Source of the DNA: JAJTYI01 sp964420145
GTDB lineage: Bacteria > Patescibacteriota > Dojkabacteria > B142 > OLB20
Length of the DNA stretch: 22,994 bases
NCBI GenBank assembly: GCA_964420145.1
Contig: CAYQRB010000015.1
Location: forward strand, 1-22,994
Reading direction: 5' to 3'
Under the pieces are notes generated by a model, which had not been told where the DNA came from, ran no database searches, and worked only from the letters and a program-made list of their open reading frames with translations. Numbering within the stretch: the first letter of the stretch is position 1; each line of letters starts with the position of its first letter. Below, in pieces: positions 1-7,778 of the stretch. The position numbers were made by a program, and so were the translations under genes.

Positions 1-646
1 AACTTTCATCTCTCTTTTTTGCTTCTTCATCTATTGGTTTAATGATAGTCTTATATAATTGACTATCTCCTGATATAAGCTCCCAAAACACCTGTCCACA
101 GTATTTATAATAGACTTTTTCTTTATCTAAATTATCTTTAAAAGGTTTTGTATCTTTCCCATACATACACCCGTTTACCGCAATAATTTCATTTTTAACA
201 CCTTCTTCTCTTAATAAGACCTTGGCATTCTTGAAGTTATTTCTCATCCTGCTAATTTGGTCACTGTTTCCCCAATATACACCCGACTTTATTCCAACGA
301 TATAGGTCTTGTTGCCTTTCTTGAAGATCAAATCAATACTTTTATATTTATTCTCTTCGGCTTTTTTACCATCATAAACTATTTCTGAAATGTATATAGC
401 CAGATTTTCCATCAAATTACCGAAAATAGTCTCTTCTTGAGAAGATAGAAAAGCGTCTAACAAATACCTAATAAAATCGCCTGCAGTTTCAATATTTTTA
501 GCTTTAAACAAATAGGGATTTTTTCTTTTTAATACATGATTTAATTTGAGTTTATTAAGCTTTTCTAACCTTTTTTCATGGAAAGGTTTCATAATTACCT
601 CATCTACATATTTTTCTAACAGTTGGTAATCAATCTTTGTGTTCAT
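1..646 (-). CDS. Type II restriction endonuclease, PmeII-like (C-terminus outside window)
   Basis: The frame is open from an ATG at 646-644 to the window edge, giving 215 residues; the C-terminus is missing. The core resembles the PmeII-type restriction endonuclease family as I remember it. A conserved block at about residues 102-140 contains SIDLIF (103-108), then IVGIKSG (116-122), YWGN (124-127) and a QI..M..NFK..K stretch. This is followed by AVNGC..G (156-163) and CGQ.FWELISG (183-193). The D105 and IK119-120 area is a plausible PD-(D/E)xK nuclease core, which would cut DNA at the site protected by the neighbouring methyltransferase. Its start codon overlaps the methyltransferase stop as ATGA, so the two are probably translationally coupled with the methylase made first. 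The family name comes from memory of motifs, not a search; the endonuclease role is also supported by the partner gene. Confidence 0.72.
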   Translation of the reverse strand, partial: MNTKIDYQLLEKYVDEVIMKPFHEKRLEKLNKLKLNHVLKRKNPYLFKAKNIETAGDFIRYLLDAFLSSQEETIFGNLMENLAIYISEIVYDGKKAEENKYKSIDLIFKKGNKTYIVGIKSGVYWGNSDQISRMRNNFKNAKVLLREEGVKNEIIAVNGCMYGKDTKPFKDNLDKEKVYYKYCGQVFWELISGDSQLYKTIIKPIDEEAKKRDES

Positions 647-1521
647 AAGATATTATTAAAAGTTAAATTCTTGTTACGATCTAATATCAAATTCTCAATA
701 TTTTGATAAGATAATTCATAATATTCCTCTAATATCTCTATGCCTAAAGCATTGCGTTCCATTTCGATAGCAGCAAGACTCGTTGTCCCACTCCCCAAGA
801 AAGGATCTAGAACAACATCCCCTGGCTCTGTAAACAATTTAATAAACCATTTTGGCAAACTCTTCGGAAAGGTCGCACTATGACCTCTGTTAGATGTCTC
901 TGTAGCTAACTGAAGAACATTAGAAGGGTACGCCTTATCTCTTCCAACCCATTTTGATATATTTTTTCCGAAACCGCTTCCCACTTTTGAATCATCTCTT
1001 CTTTTATCTGTTTCGCTTAGATTTTTGAGTCTAGTTTTTGCCCAATCCCCCATAGGAACCATAACTTCTTCTTGGTACATATCGAATTTCTTATGCTTGT
1101 TGAACTGTAATAGTCTTTCCCAAGAATCTCTGAACCTGTTTGGCCATTTACCAGGATAAGAGTTTTTTTTATACCAAATAAATTCTTCAGTCCAAAGCCA
1201 GCCCTGCTTTCTTAATCCTAGTATTAAATCTAGAACATAAGTATGTCTCTCTCCATTAGAGACTTTTTCTTTTATATTCAAAACAAATGTTCCTGTTGGT
1301 TTTAAAACTCGTAATAATTCAGACGAAATGGGTAAAAACCAATCAACATAATCCTCTGGAGAAATTCCTCCATATGTATTCTTCCTTTGATCTGCATAGG
1401 GAGGAGAGGTAATGACAAGATCAACGCTATCCTCTTCAAGCTCTTTTAGCACATCCTTACTATCTCCAAGGTAAGTTCTAGCAAAAATGTCCTTGAATTT
1501 TGTTTCTTTACACTCACTCAT
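643..1521 (-). CDS. DNA methyltransferase, beta-class (probably N4-cytosine) of a type II R-M system
   Basis: This is an S-adenosylmethionine-dependent DNA methyltransferase of 292 residues from the ATG at 1521. A TTG at 1536 would add five residues; I prefer the ATG. The catalytic motif IV is TSPPY (residues 38-42), and the SAM-binding motif I, DPFLGSGTT, is near the C-terminus (from about residue 239). This IV-before-I order is the beta class. SPPY rather than DPPY favours N4-cytosine over N6-adenine as the product, though this is not a rule. It should protect the host sites from the endonuclease encoded just downstream, whose ATG overlaps this gene's TGA by four bases. It lies 71 bp after the FemX-like gene on the same strand. 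The target sequence cannot be read from the protein. Confidence 0.9.
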   Translation of the reverse strand: MSECKETKFKDIFARTYLGDSKDVLKELEEDSVDLVITSPPYADQRKNTYGGISPEDYVDWFLPISSELLRVLKPTGTFVLNIKEKVSNGERHTYVLDLILGLRKQGWLWTEEFIWYKKNSYPGKWPNRFRDSWERLLQFNKHKKFDMYQEEVMVPMGDWAKTRLKNLSETDKRRDDSKVGSGFGKNISKWVGRDKAYPSNVLQLATETSNRGHSATFPKSLPKWFIKLFTEPGDVVLDPFLGSGTTSLAAIEMERNALGIEILEEYYELSYQNIENLILDRNKNLTFNNIL

Positions 1522-1592
1522 CTGTTTATATTTCAAAGGTAATACTATGATAAAGTTTCTTATCCTTACATTTATCTGAGTTTAACAGATAT

Positions 1593-2684
1593 TCAGCCAA
1601 ACTTACTCCTAAGCGGTAAAAGTTTATCCCAAACTTTGTATTTCCAATTCGAAAGTGGATAGGCAAAAATCCCGTAAGTATCAATCCTTGTCCCCCCAAA
1701 ACTCAGTTTTGTTTCGGAATATCCTTTGTGTTGACTTGATTCTGGAATTACTCCCCAAAAATCATACACCTTACAACCTCTCTTTTTTGCTTCCTGAACC
1801 GATTTCCAACGCAAAAGATAAGATGCTTTTGTCTCTGGATGTAGCCTGTTTGATGCACCATAAAAAGATGATGACCAATATGCTGTAAACTCAGAAATAT
1901 TTGCTGAAATTAAATCATTTTCAAAGACAGCTTCAAAGTATTTCAGATTATCTTTATTTTTAAATATACTTAAAAGAGTAGTAAAAGTACTTTTTGGTCT
2001 AACTGGATAACCCCTTGCTCTTTCCTTAGTTTCCAAAAGTAAATTATAATAATCTTCAATTTTTTCTTTCATTTTTTCATTCCCCATCTCGTAACTATTT
2101 ATTTTCACCCCTTTTTTATCAGCTAAACGAACATTGTATCTTGTATTCTTTTTCATAAGCATAAGTAACTCATCTTCTGTTTTAGTCAAATCATAAAATA
2201 ATTTATGTTTGGGCTGGAAATTCCTTTTACTTAATTTAAAGCCATTGTTTAATAATATCTTTTTAACATTTTTATCTAGATAGGGTAGCAGTACTTTCGG
2301 CGTTGGTTTGTCAGTTTCTTCTACAAGTTTTCCTATCAGTGGATCAAATTCAATCACAAAACAATTTTTCTCTTTGGCGAAAGTTTGTAAACCAGTTAAA
2401 AATTCCGGCAGATATTTCTCCAGGTCTTCGACAGAACTAAAAACAGGGCCATAAGGAACATATAGGTAGTTTCCTAGCAACGATGCCGGCTTTAATAATA
2501 TCTGAGTAGCAATCTTTATATCATTGTTATCCAAAAGTACAAGCCTATATGGCTTCCACCCTTCGCTTTTTTTTAACTCTCCCCATTCCCAAAACTGTAG
2601 GATTGTAGAGTAAGGAGTTGAATCTATAAAATTATTCCAATCTATATCCTCACTAGCAGAGAATTCTTTGAATTGTAAGTCCAT
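1593..2684 (-). CDS. FemABX-family peptidoglycan bridge aminoacyltransferase (FemX-like)
   Basis: The 363-residue protein matches the FemABX family, which uses aminoacyl-tRNA to add the first residue of a peptidoglycan cross-bridge to lipid II on the inner membrane face. Family features seen are an N-terminal block with FWEWGELKKSEGW (about 31-43) and YVPYGPVF (about 74-81), a middle KKNTRYNVRLA stretch, ARGYPVRP (about 223-230), and a C-terminal block with ASYLLRWKSVQEAKKRGCKVYDFWGV typical of the second GNAT-like half. Length is normal for the family. Such proteins are common in Patescibacteria with a Gram-positive-type wall, which fits the sortase at 21943-22803. It is 120 bp downstream of dnaN on the same strand. 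The amino acid transferred cannot be told from sequence. Confidence 0.87.
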   Translation of the reverse strand: MDLQFKEFSASEDIDWNNFIDSTPYSTILQFWEWGELKKSEGWKPYRLVLLDNNDIKIATQILLKPASLLGNYLYVPYGPVFSSVEDLEKYLPEFLTGLQTFAKEKNCFVIEFDPLIGKLVEETDKPTPKVLLPYLDKNVKKILLNNGFKLSKRNFQPKHKLFYDLTKTEDELLMLMKKNTRYNVRLADKKGVKINSYEMGNEKMKEKIEDYYNLLLETKERARGYPVRPKSTFTTLLSIFKNKDNLKYFEAVFENDLISANISEFTAYWSSSFYGASNRLHPETKASYLLRWKSVQEAKKRGCKVYDFWGVIPESSQHKGYSETKLSFGGTRIDTYGIFAYPLSNWKYKVWDKLLPLRSKFG

Positions 2685-2804
2685 AACACCATTTTGTTTT
2701 AGAGCAATATATTAACGGAAATATACAGAAAAGGCACATATATAAAACTGTTAATCCTACTTAATAAAAAACTACCGACATTCTAACTAGTTATATTCCA
2801 AAAC

Positions 2805-3935
2805 TTACTCCACCCGCATAGGCATTACCACATGTACAAAATCTTTGTCACTAGGATCTAGGAATACTCCTGGTGCTGTCGGACCATTGGTTTGAAAAAC
2901 TAAAAACTCTCCTCCAATAGTATTGACCATATCTTGTAAAAATTTAACATTAAAAGCCGTTTCAAAATCATCTCCCTCTATCTCTTTTATTTTTATTTCA
3001 CTTTCATTATTTCCTATATCTACAACAGTTGTGGTTAGTTGAAGTTTTGAATCCATTCCTATTACAGAAAATTTCGTTTTATTTCCTACTACATTTCTGG
3101 CAAAAATACTTACGACTTTAAGCATGTCTGCAAACACAGTCTTTTCCGCCTTAAAACTAATTTTATAGTCTTTTGGTAAAATATTTTCATATTCAGGAAA
3201 TTTTCCTTCTATCAACCTTGTGCTTAGCTCCACATCTCCTATCTTAAACAACATTTGGTTTTTATTCCCCAGCAAATATATTTTTACACTATCTTCTTTT
3301 CCTGAAATATCTTTTATTAATGTCTCTACTTCAGAAACTGCTCTAGCAGGAACGATTTCTTCAAAATCTTTGCTTCCTAAGTTATTTTCTAGCAAGAGTT
3401 CTTTTTTAGATAATCGAAAACCATCTACTCCTACAATTGTGAGGTTTTCTTTAGCTCCCTTAAATAATAAACCTGTTAATGCTGGTCTTGATTCGTCTGT
3501 ACTTGCAGCGAAGGCTGTTTTGGTAAATGTATCAGCAAGTAGAGAAGCATTGATTTCTAGTAAAGCATCTCCTTCTACCTGCGGAACTCTTGGAAAATCT
3601 TCAGCAGGAATAATATAGAACTCTGCAATGTTATCCACAGATTTAACCACAAGAGTTTGGTTTTGTTGAAGTATTTCAATCTTCCCTTTTTTCAAGGAGT
3701 TTACGAAATCAGAGAGCATTCGTGCAGAAACTGTAACTTTCCCTTCTTCTGCAATAGTCGCACCAATCCAAGTACTTATTCCGATATCCAGATTCGTAGC
3801 TGATAGTTTTAGCTTACCCTTCTCAGTTTCGAGAAGAACATTTGCTAAAATTGGAATATTGGGTCTTGAGCTAACGGCTTTATTTATATATAGAAGTGCC
3901 TTTGCAAGATTTTCCTGTATTAGAGATACCTTCAT
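2805..3935 (-). CDS. dnaN: DNA polymerase III beta subunit (sliding clamp)
   Basis: A 376-residue ring-forming clamp that holds the replicative polymerase on DNA as a dimer of three-domain subunits. Diagnostic stretches are the N-terminal LAKALLYINKAVSSRPNIPIL region, FAASTDESRPALTGL in the middle domain, a VDGFRLS strand, and the C-terminal PMRVE, the usual end of bacterial clamps (PMRL/PMRV). Length is normal. It starts with ATG at 3935, without a visible Shine-Dalgarno sequence. It follows dnaA on the same strand across a 219-bp gap, the ancestral dnaA-dnaN order. A perfect DnaA box lies inside the gene at 3631-3639. Confidence 0.97.
   Translation of the reverse strand: MKVSLIQENLAKALLYINKAVSSRPNIPILANVLLETEKGKLKLSATNLDIGISTWIGATIAEEGKVTVSARMLSDFVNSLKKGKIEILQQNQTLVVKSVDNIAEFYIIPAEDFPRVPQVEGDALLEINASLLADTFTKTAFAASTDESRPALTGLLFKGAKENLTIVGVDGFRLSKKELLLENNLGSKDFEEIVPARAVSEVETLIKDISGKEDSVKIYLLGNKNQMLFKIGDVELSTRLIEGKFPEYENILPKDYKISFKAEKTVFADMLKVVSIFARNVVGNKTKFSVIGMDSKLQLTTTVVDIGNNESEIKIKEIEGDDFETAFNVKFLQDMVNTIGGEFLVFQTNGPTAPGVFLDPSDKDFVHVVMPMRVE
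3631..3639 (+). promoter_or_regulatory. Perfect DnaA box inside dnaN
   Basis: The plus strand reads TTATCCACA, the classic DnaA-binding 9-mer. It lies in the coding sequence for Ser-Val-Asp-Asn of the clamp. It could be chance, but besides the pair at 5613-5646 I found no other exact copy by eye. It might titrate DnaA or help autoregulate the locus. Confidence 0.45.
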
Positions 3936-4154
3936 GCTAATAATATTTATATATAAAAATAGTAGTAGTTATATTAGTGTCTGTGTATAAGTGTATATGT
4001 TTATTGATTTGTTTGTACAGTAAAGAATAAGTTTAAATTTCTTATGTGAATAATTTCTGAATAAATAGTTATATATTTTTTAGTTTCCTTTGTTATTTAT
4101 TTATTTTCAAGATTTGCTAAAAGTGGATAGATTTGTGAAAGAAAAAGAATAACT
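3936..4154. other. dnaA-dnaN intergenic region with near-consensus DnaA boxes
   Basis: This very AT-rich 219-bp gap contains TGTGTATAA (3982-3990) and TGTGAATAA (4045-4053), each one mismatch from the DnaA box TGTGGATAA and in the same orientation. A weaker AGTGGATAG lies at 4122-4130. The stretch 4050-4090 is almost pure A/T and could unwind. It may be a second half of a split origin, as in bacteria with box clusters on both sides of dnaA, or simply the dnaN promoter region. I could not pick a convincing dnaN promoter. Confidence 0.4.
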
Positions 4155-5525
4155 TTAATAAAGTTCATTGATTCTCTCTCTTATTATAAAAACCTGATCT
4201 TTGAAACCCTCATCAATAAGTAGCTTGCTTTTTATTTTATCAACAGCATGTATAACAGTAGTGTGATCTTTTCTATTTAGTAGGGTAGCCACATCTTCTA
4301 GTTTGTAACCAAAATCCTCTCTGAGTAAATACATACATAATTGTCTTGCAAAAGCGACATCTGCTGTACGGCGAGGCCCTTTTATGTCTTTTGCACTAAC
4401 ACTTAACTCTTGTGCAACCTGTTTTATAATTTGTGGAGCTTTTACCTTTTTCCTTTTATTATGGTTATCTTTTCCTAAAATATGTTTAATCTCTTCAATA
4501 GACAGATTATCTTCGCGCATATTGTTATATAAAATAACTTTTTGTAACGCACCTTCTAATTCACGGACATTATCCGAGAAGTTTCCAGCCAGAAAATCAA
4601 GCATGTATTTAGGTAGAGTAGCGCTTACTTGTTCTTGTTTGGTCTCCAAAATAGCAAGTCTAGTTTCATAGTCAGGTCTTGAAATATCTACTATCATTCC
4701 TCCTTGAAATCTTGAACGAAGTCTATTTTCCAGATTTTTAATTTCATCAGGCGGTCTATCAGAGACTAAGATAATTTGCTTGTTTGAGTCATGAAGGACA
4801 TTAAAAGTATGGAAAAATTCTGTTTGTGTTTCTTTCCATTTGTAGATGAATTGAATATCATCAAGAATCAGCAAGTCCAAAGTCCTGTATTTTTCACGAA
4901 ACTGTACGCTTCTATTAGACCTTATGGCACTTACCATATCATTTAAAAACCGCTCACTCGAAACATAGAGAATTTTACTTGTAGGATCTCTTTCAAGTAT
5001 TTCTCTAGCAATTGCCTGTGCAAGATGTGTTTTTCCTAGTCCAGTATCACCATAAATAAACAATGGATTATAAGAAAATCCTGGTTTTTGAGAGACACTT
5101 TTTGCGGCAGCATGTGCAAGCTTGTTTGAAGCGCCAACGATAAAATTGTCAAAGTTATAGTTCTCGTTAAGGGAAGCTTTTTTGATTATATGAATATTTT
5201 GATCTTGTGTTGCATAGTTAAGTAAAGGACTATTAGAAGATTCTGAAATAAGGTTTCTTTTGTTTGCAAGATTTTCGTCAATAAGGAAATCCAAGTCAAT
5301 TTCTCTACTAATAATATAAGAAAGTGTTTTTTTAATTGTTTGGTAGTGGTGCTTTTTTAACCAGTCTGCTGTATAGGTGTTGTTAACTCCGATATGAGCT
5401 GTTGAGGTTTTAAGTTCGAGTAGGGTTGTGTTTAAAAACCAGGTTTTAAAATGAGCAGGAGAGTCTATTTTGATTTCTATTTGGGCTAGGGTAACTTTCC
5501 AGATATCAGATAGGCTATCTGTCAT
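4155..5525 (-). CDS. dnaA: Chromosomal replication initiator protein DnaA
   Basis: A 456-residue AAA+ ATPase that binds DnaA boxes and opens oriC. Domain I spans about residues 1-80 (W30 region, interaction domain) and domain II is a short linker. Domain III is the AAA+ core with Walker A GDTGLGKT (159-166), Walker B LLILDDIQF (218-226), sensor-like VSDRPP (254-259) and an ENRLRSRF arginine-finger box (266-273). Domain IV carries the DNA-binding signature with LNRKDHTTVIHA near the C-terminus. All key residues are present and the length is normal. It starts at the ATG at 5525, divergent from yidD, with two perfect DnaA boxes 88-121 bp upstream. This position suits autoregulation by DnaA. Confidence 0.98.
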   Translation of the reverse strand: MTDSLSDIWKVTLAQIEIKIDSPAHFKTWFLNTTLLELKTSTAHIGVNNTYTADWLKKHHYQTIKKTLSYIISREIDLDFLIDENLANKRNLISESSNSPLLNYATQDQNIHIIKKASLNENYNFDNFIVGASNKLAHAAAKSVSQKPGFSYNPLFIYGDTGLGKTHLAQAIAREILERDPTSKILYVSSERFLNDMVSAIRSNRSVQFREKYRTLDLLILDDIQFIYKWKETQTEFFHTFNVLHDSNKQIILVSDRPPDEIKNLENRLRSRFQGGMIVDISRPDYETRLAILETKQEQVSATLPKYMLDFLAGNFSDNVRELEGALQKVILYNNMREDNLSIEEIKHILGKDNHNKRKKVKAPQIIKQVAQELSVSAKDIKGPRRTADVAFARQLCMYLLREDFGYKLEDVATLLNRKDHTTVIHAVDKIKSKLLIDEGFKDQVFIIRERINELY

Positions 5526-5765
5526 AGTAACAAGATGAAAATTAATAATTTAGTAACAGAAAGGCAGTTGTATAAAACTTTGGATTAGTCTAGTTATTCC
5601 TACATAAGCGAATGTGGATAAAACAGGATAGCCTATTTGTGGATAAGTATGCAAGAGTAAATCAACAAAAACTCTTTTTTCTTATAGAAAAGACCAAACC
5701 GACTAATGAATATACACGAATAGAAAAAATGATAAAATATATAGTTTCTTGAAAATCTTTGTACA
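5526..5765. other. Candidate chromosomal origin (oriC) between dnaA and yidD
   Basis: The 240-bp divergent gap contains two exact TGTGGATAA boxes on the plus strand, at 5613-5621 and 5638-5646, in the same orientation and 25 bp apart. To their right, about 5650-5765, is a strongly A/T-rich stretch that could be the unwinding element. All genes to the left (dnaA, dnaN, femX, R-M) run leftwards, and the essential rpoB-rpoC-rpsL-rpsG cluster to the right runs rightwards, as expected if forks leave from here. Two perfect boxes is few for an oriC; the near-consensus sites at 3982 and 4045 may contribute. Confidence 0.65.
5730..5738 (+). promoter_or_regulatory. Putative extended -10 promoter of yidD
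   Basis: TG-A-TAAAAT is an extended -10 element, with the -10 hexamer at 5733-5738. No good -35 is visible. Transcription would start near 5745, giving a leader of about 20 nt before the yidD ATG. Confidence 0.4.
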
Positions 5766-6008
5766 ATGCTGAAAAGTTTAATTTTAAGAGTAATTAAAAT
5801 TTATCAAAAATTTTTTTCTTTAGATCACGCCTTCTGGGCACATCCTCATAGGTTTCGTGCCTGTATTCACTATCCAAGTTGTTCTCAATATACTTATGAA
5901 GCGGTAGATAGATTTGGAGTATTTAAAGGATTGCGTCTAGGACTAGTAAGAGTATTAAAATGCAACATTTTCTTCAACGGAGGAGTTGATCCAGTTCCTG
6001 AAAAGTAG
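5766..6008 (+). CDS. yidD: Membrane protein insertion efficiency factor YidD
   Basis: This 80-residue protein belongs to the YidD family (DUF37), small membrane-associated proteins that help insertion of proteins through YidC. Family signatures present are YPSCSQYTYEAVDRFG (about residues 36-51), a G..LG..R.L.C segment (about 55-66) and the ending GGVDPVP (72-78). The N-terminus is the usual amphipathic helix (LILRVIKIYQKFFS). In many bacteria yidD lies in rpmH-rnpA-yidD-yidC-dnaA order. Here it stays beside dnaA, while rpmH and rnpA are 12 kb away and no yidC is present in the window. It meets the RodZ-like gene convergently with a 7-bp gap. Confidence 0.95.
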   Translation: MLKSLILRVIKIYQKFFSLDHAFWAHPHRFRACIHYPSCSQYTYEAVDRFGVFKGLRLGLVRVLKCNIFFNGGVDPVPEK

Positions 6009-6015
6009 AATATAG

Positions 6016-7002
6016 TTAGGGGTTTATTTTAGAAACACTTCCATCGATTACTTTATACTTTAATCTGGGAGAGGTTATTGTTTGTAGCTCGTTATTGATA
6101 AATAAATTAATACTTTCTGTTCGAGGGATAAATAACTCAAAAACTTCTTGTGCAGAAAAAGTAATAACTTCGTTAACAGGAAAAGCTTTTGCAACTTCTA
6201 GTTGATTATCTATTTTTGCTTCAAGGTAAGCACCTTCGGCAATAACTTCTATTCGTATAGAAATAGGTGCTTTTTCTTTGGGTTCTTCTATTGTAGGAAT
6301 ATCTTTTGAATCAGGTGTTTCTTGTCTTTCGTATAAGACGGTTAATAATATTTCACTTTTTCTTCGTATTTGATTTTCTGATACAAGGTAGATATTGTTT
6401 TTTCCTTCTTGTAGCTTAATCTCGATATTGAACTGTTCAAAACTATTAACCCTATACTCTTGTCCATTTATGGTTAGTTTGTTACCAATCTCAGATACAC
6501 CCTCGAGTATAAGTGTGTCTTTTGGAGAGATATATTCACCTGTTTGCCCCGCTTTTAGTCCTATAGGTTTACTAAGCTCAAGACGAGGGTTTTGGAAAAT
6601 ATTAAAGACATAACTACCAATATAGAGAAGAGTAAGGATTGTAATAATGATTACAACAGCTGTTACTACTTTGTTTTTAGTAATAGATAGATCGAGACCT
6701 TTTTGTTTAATTTTTTCGGTCATTTTAATCTTCGGATTAGTAAGGGAAATTTCTTGTTCCCTTCTATACAGTGCAAGTGCGTGGTCAGGTTCAATTCCTA
6801 AAAAACGAGCATAGTTTCGTAAAAACCCTTTGACATATACTTCAGAGGGAAACTTCGAGTAGTTTGCAGTTTCTAGCGCTTCTAAATACTCTGGATTAAT
6901 CTTAATAATTTCTGCGATTTCGTCGTAACGGAGTTTTTTAGATAGTCGCCTTTCTTCTAGTAACTTTCCAATAGTTTTTAATTCAAAAGCGGTTTTAATC
7001 AT
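6016..7002 (-). CDS. RodZ-like protein: HTH, transmembrane helix, extracytoplasmic domain
   Basis: A 328-residue bitopic membrane protein. Residues 8-75 form a helix-turn-helix domain of the HTH_25 type found in RodZ/YmfM (GKLLEERRLSKKLRYDEIAE, with a VKGFLRNYARFLGI block at 57-70). About residues 111-135 are one transmembrane helix. The rest is extracytoplasmic, with a Gly/Asn-rich beta segment (about 155-220) and a DUF4115-like C-terminal domain (about 245-325). RodZ links MreB filaments to wall synthesis and cell shape; this role is inferred from architecture, and no mreB lies in the window. The ATG at 7002 is only about 8 nt from the predicted transcription start. A gene-external hairpin pair lies upstream (7068-7125). 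Confidence 0.82.
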   Translation of the reverse strand: MIKTAFELKTIGKLLEERRLSKKLRYDEIAEIIKINPEYLEALETANYSKFPSEVYVKGFLRNYARFLGIEPDHALALYRREQEISLTNPKIKMTEKIKQKGLDLSITKNKVVTAVVIIITILTLLYIGSYVFNIFQNPRLELSKPIGLKAGQTGEYISPKDTLILEGVSEIGNKLTINGQEYRVNSFEQFNIEIKLQEGKNNIYLVSENQIRRKSEILLTVLYERQETPDSKDIPTIEEPKEKAPISIRIEVIAEGAYLEAKIDNQLEVAKAFPVNEVITFSAQEVFELFIPRTESINLFINNELQTITSPRLKYKVIDGSVSKINP

Positions 7003-7016
7003 AGGAATATGACACT

Positions 7017-7025
7017 ATTCTAACA
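7017..7025 (-). promoter_or_regulatory. Putative extended -10 promoter of the RodZ-like gene
   Basis: On the minus strand TG-T-TAGAAT is an extended -10, with the hexamer at 7017-7022. The -35 region is poor. Transcription would start near 7010, leaving a leader of about 8 nt, nearly leaderless. Confidence 0.45.
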
Positions 7026-7067
7026 AAAAGTAGGAAAAGTAGCGAGCTTGTTAAAACAAAGAAAAGA

Positions 7068-7117
7068 GCTACCGTTTCTTCTTTGTAAATAAAAATCCCG
7101 CTAATCTAAACGGTAGC
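7068..7117 (-). repeat. Alternative inverted repeat overlapping the terminator arm
   Basis: GCTACCGTTT at 7068-7077 is the exact reverse complement of AAACGGTAGC at 7108-7117. The right arm shares bases 7114-7117 with the terminator stem at 7114-7125, so on a leftward transcript the two hairpins cannot both form fully. This second hairpin is also followed by a U-rich tail (7068 leftwards). Confidence 0.7.
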
Positions 7118-7125
7118 GGGATTTT
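7092..7125 (-). terminator. Strong intrinsic terminator (possibly bidirectional)
   Basis: AAAATCCCGCTA (7092-7103) and TAGCGGGATTTT (7114-7125) form a perfect 12-bp stem with a 10-nt loop. On the leftward strand the stem runs straight into a U-rich tail (7096 down to about 7084), so it should end the transcript of the DUF308 gene. It is the best terminator in the window. Confidence 0.85.
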
Positions 7126-7172
7126 CTAAATCAAAACCTACTATTACGAACAATAGCGAGGTTAAAAAGTTC

Positions 7173-7706
7173 TTAGAGCTTTTTTATTTTTAGAGACAAT
7201 GTAACTGCTAAAATACCGCTGATTAAAGCGTATGCTCCAATATACCATGCAAGAACGGTAAGTCCTGCTCCTGGGTTTGTCATAAGAAGAATACCCAAAA
7301 GGATCGAAACTACTCCACTTAGACCCAAAAACCATTCATCTGTGATTTCCTTTCTAAGGTTGACTGCCATAAATAGTCTTACTAATCCAGTTGCTAATGC
7401 CCAGATTGCAATAATCCAGTAAAGAACTGTAACTGTGAGTCCAGGATATACAAAAACTGCGTATCCAGCTCCAAGACTGATTAGACCACCAAGAAGGTGA
7501 ACCCACCACTGAGGATCCGACTTGATAGATCCAAGCCCTCTTATAGCTAAGATTGCACCATCGATTAGTGCATATATTCCAAAAAATAAAACAATAAGGG
7601 CAAGTGTAACTCCCGGGTATGCAAAAGTAAATAACCCGAGCAGTATAGCTAGAATGCCTTCAAACATCAGCATTGGCCATACTTCTGAAGAAAGAGATTT
7701 CCCCAT
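7173..7706 (-). CDS. DUF308 (HdeD-family) integral membrane protein
   Basis: This 177-residue protein is almost entirely hydrophobic, with about six transmembrane helices in a threefold repeat of the DUF308 pattern: a helix ending in YPG, then a helix with (Y/W)(A/I)..(G/I) and R. Motifs seen are EGILAILLGLFTFAYPGVTL, FGIYALIDGAILAIRG and GAGYAVFVYPGLTVTVLYWIIAIWA. E. coli HdeD is involved in acid resistance at high cell density; that role is not implied here. It starts with ATG at 7706, is expressed from a near-consensus promoter just past the tRNA gene, and ends before the terminator at 7092-7125, so it looks like a single-gene transcript. Confidence 0.85.
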   Translation of the reverse strand: MGKSLSSEVWPMLMFEGILAILLGLFTFAYPGVTLALIVLFFGIYALIDGAILAIRGLGSIKSDPQWWVHLLGGLISLGAGYAVFVYPGLTVTVLYWIIAIWALATGLVRLFMAVNLRKEITDEWFLGLSGVVSILLGILLMTNPGAGLTVLAWYIGAYALISGILAVTLSLKIKKL

Positions 7707-7708
7707 AG

Positions 7709-7738
7709 TAAGTATAAAATAAGATAAAATAATACTTA
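7709..7738. repeat. Inverted repeat between promoter and start of the DUF308 gene
   Basis: TAAGTAT (7709-7715) and ATACTTA (7732-7738) are exact inverted copies separated by 16 A/T bases. They fill the space between the -10 element and the ATG. The repeat could be an operator over the transcription start or a weak hairpin in the short leader. Confidence 0.5.
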
Positions 7739-7739
7739 G

Positions 7740-7768
7740 AATATACTCCTTATGAATTATATTGTCAA
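7740..7768 (-). promoter_or_regulatory. Near-consensus sigma70-type promoter of the DUF308 gene
   Basis: On the minus strand TTGACA (7763-7768) is followed by a 17-bp spacer and TATATT (7740-7745). It is the best promoter in the window and starts 10 bp after the 3' end of tRNA-Arg. The predicted start is about 7733, giving a leader of about 27 nt. Confidence 0.75.
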
Positions 7769-7778
7769 TAATGGACTT

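Noticed and set aside
643..645. TGA reassigned to glycine (code 25, as in Gracilibacteria)
   Set aside because: TGA acts as the stop at the methylase/endonuclease overlap, at rnpA and at the dockerin-like gene, and the long genes are intact under the standard code.
2685..2804. Terminator or promoter between dnaN and the FemX-like gene
   Set aside because: Only a weak 4-bp stem before T-rich sequence and no clear promoter; not listed as a feature.
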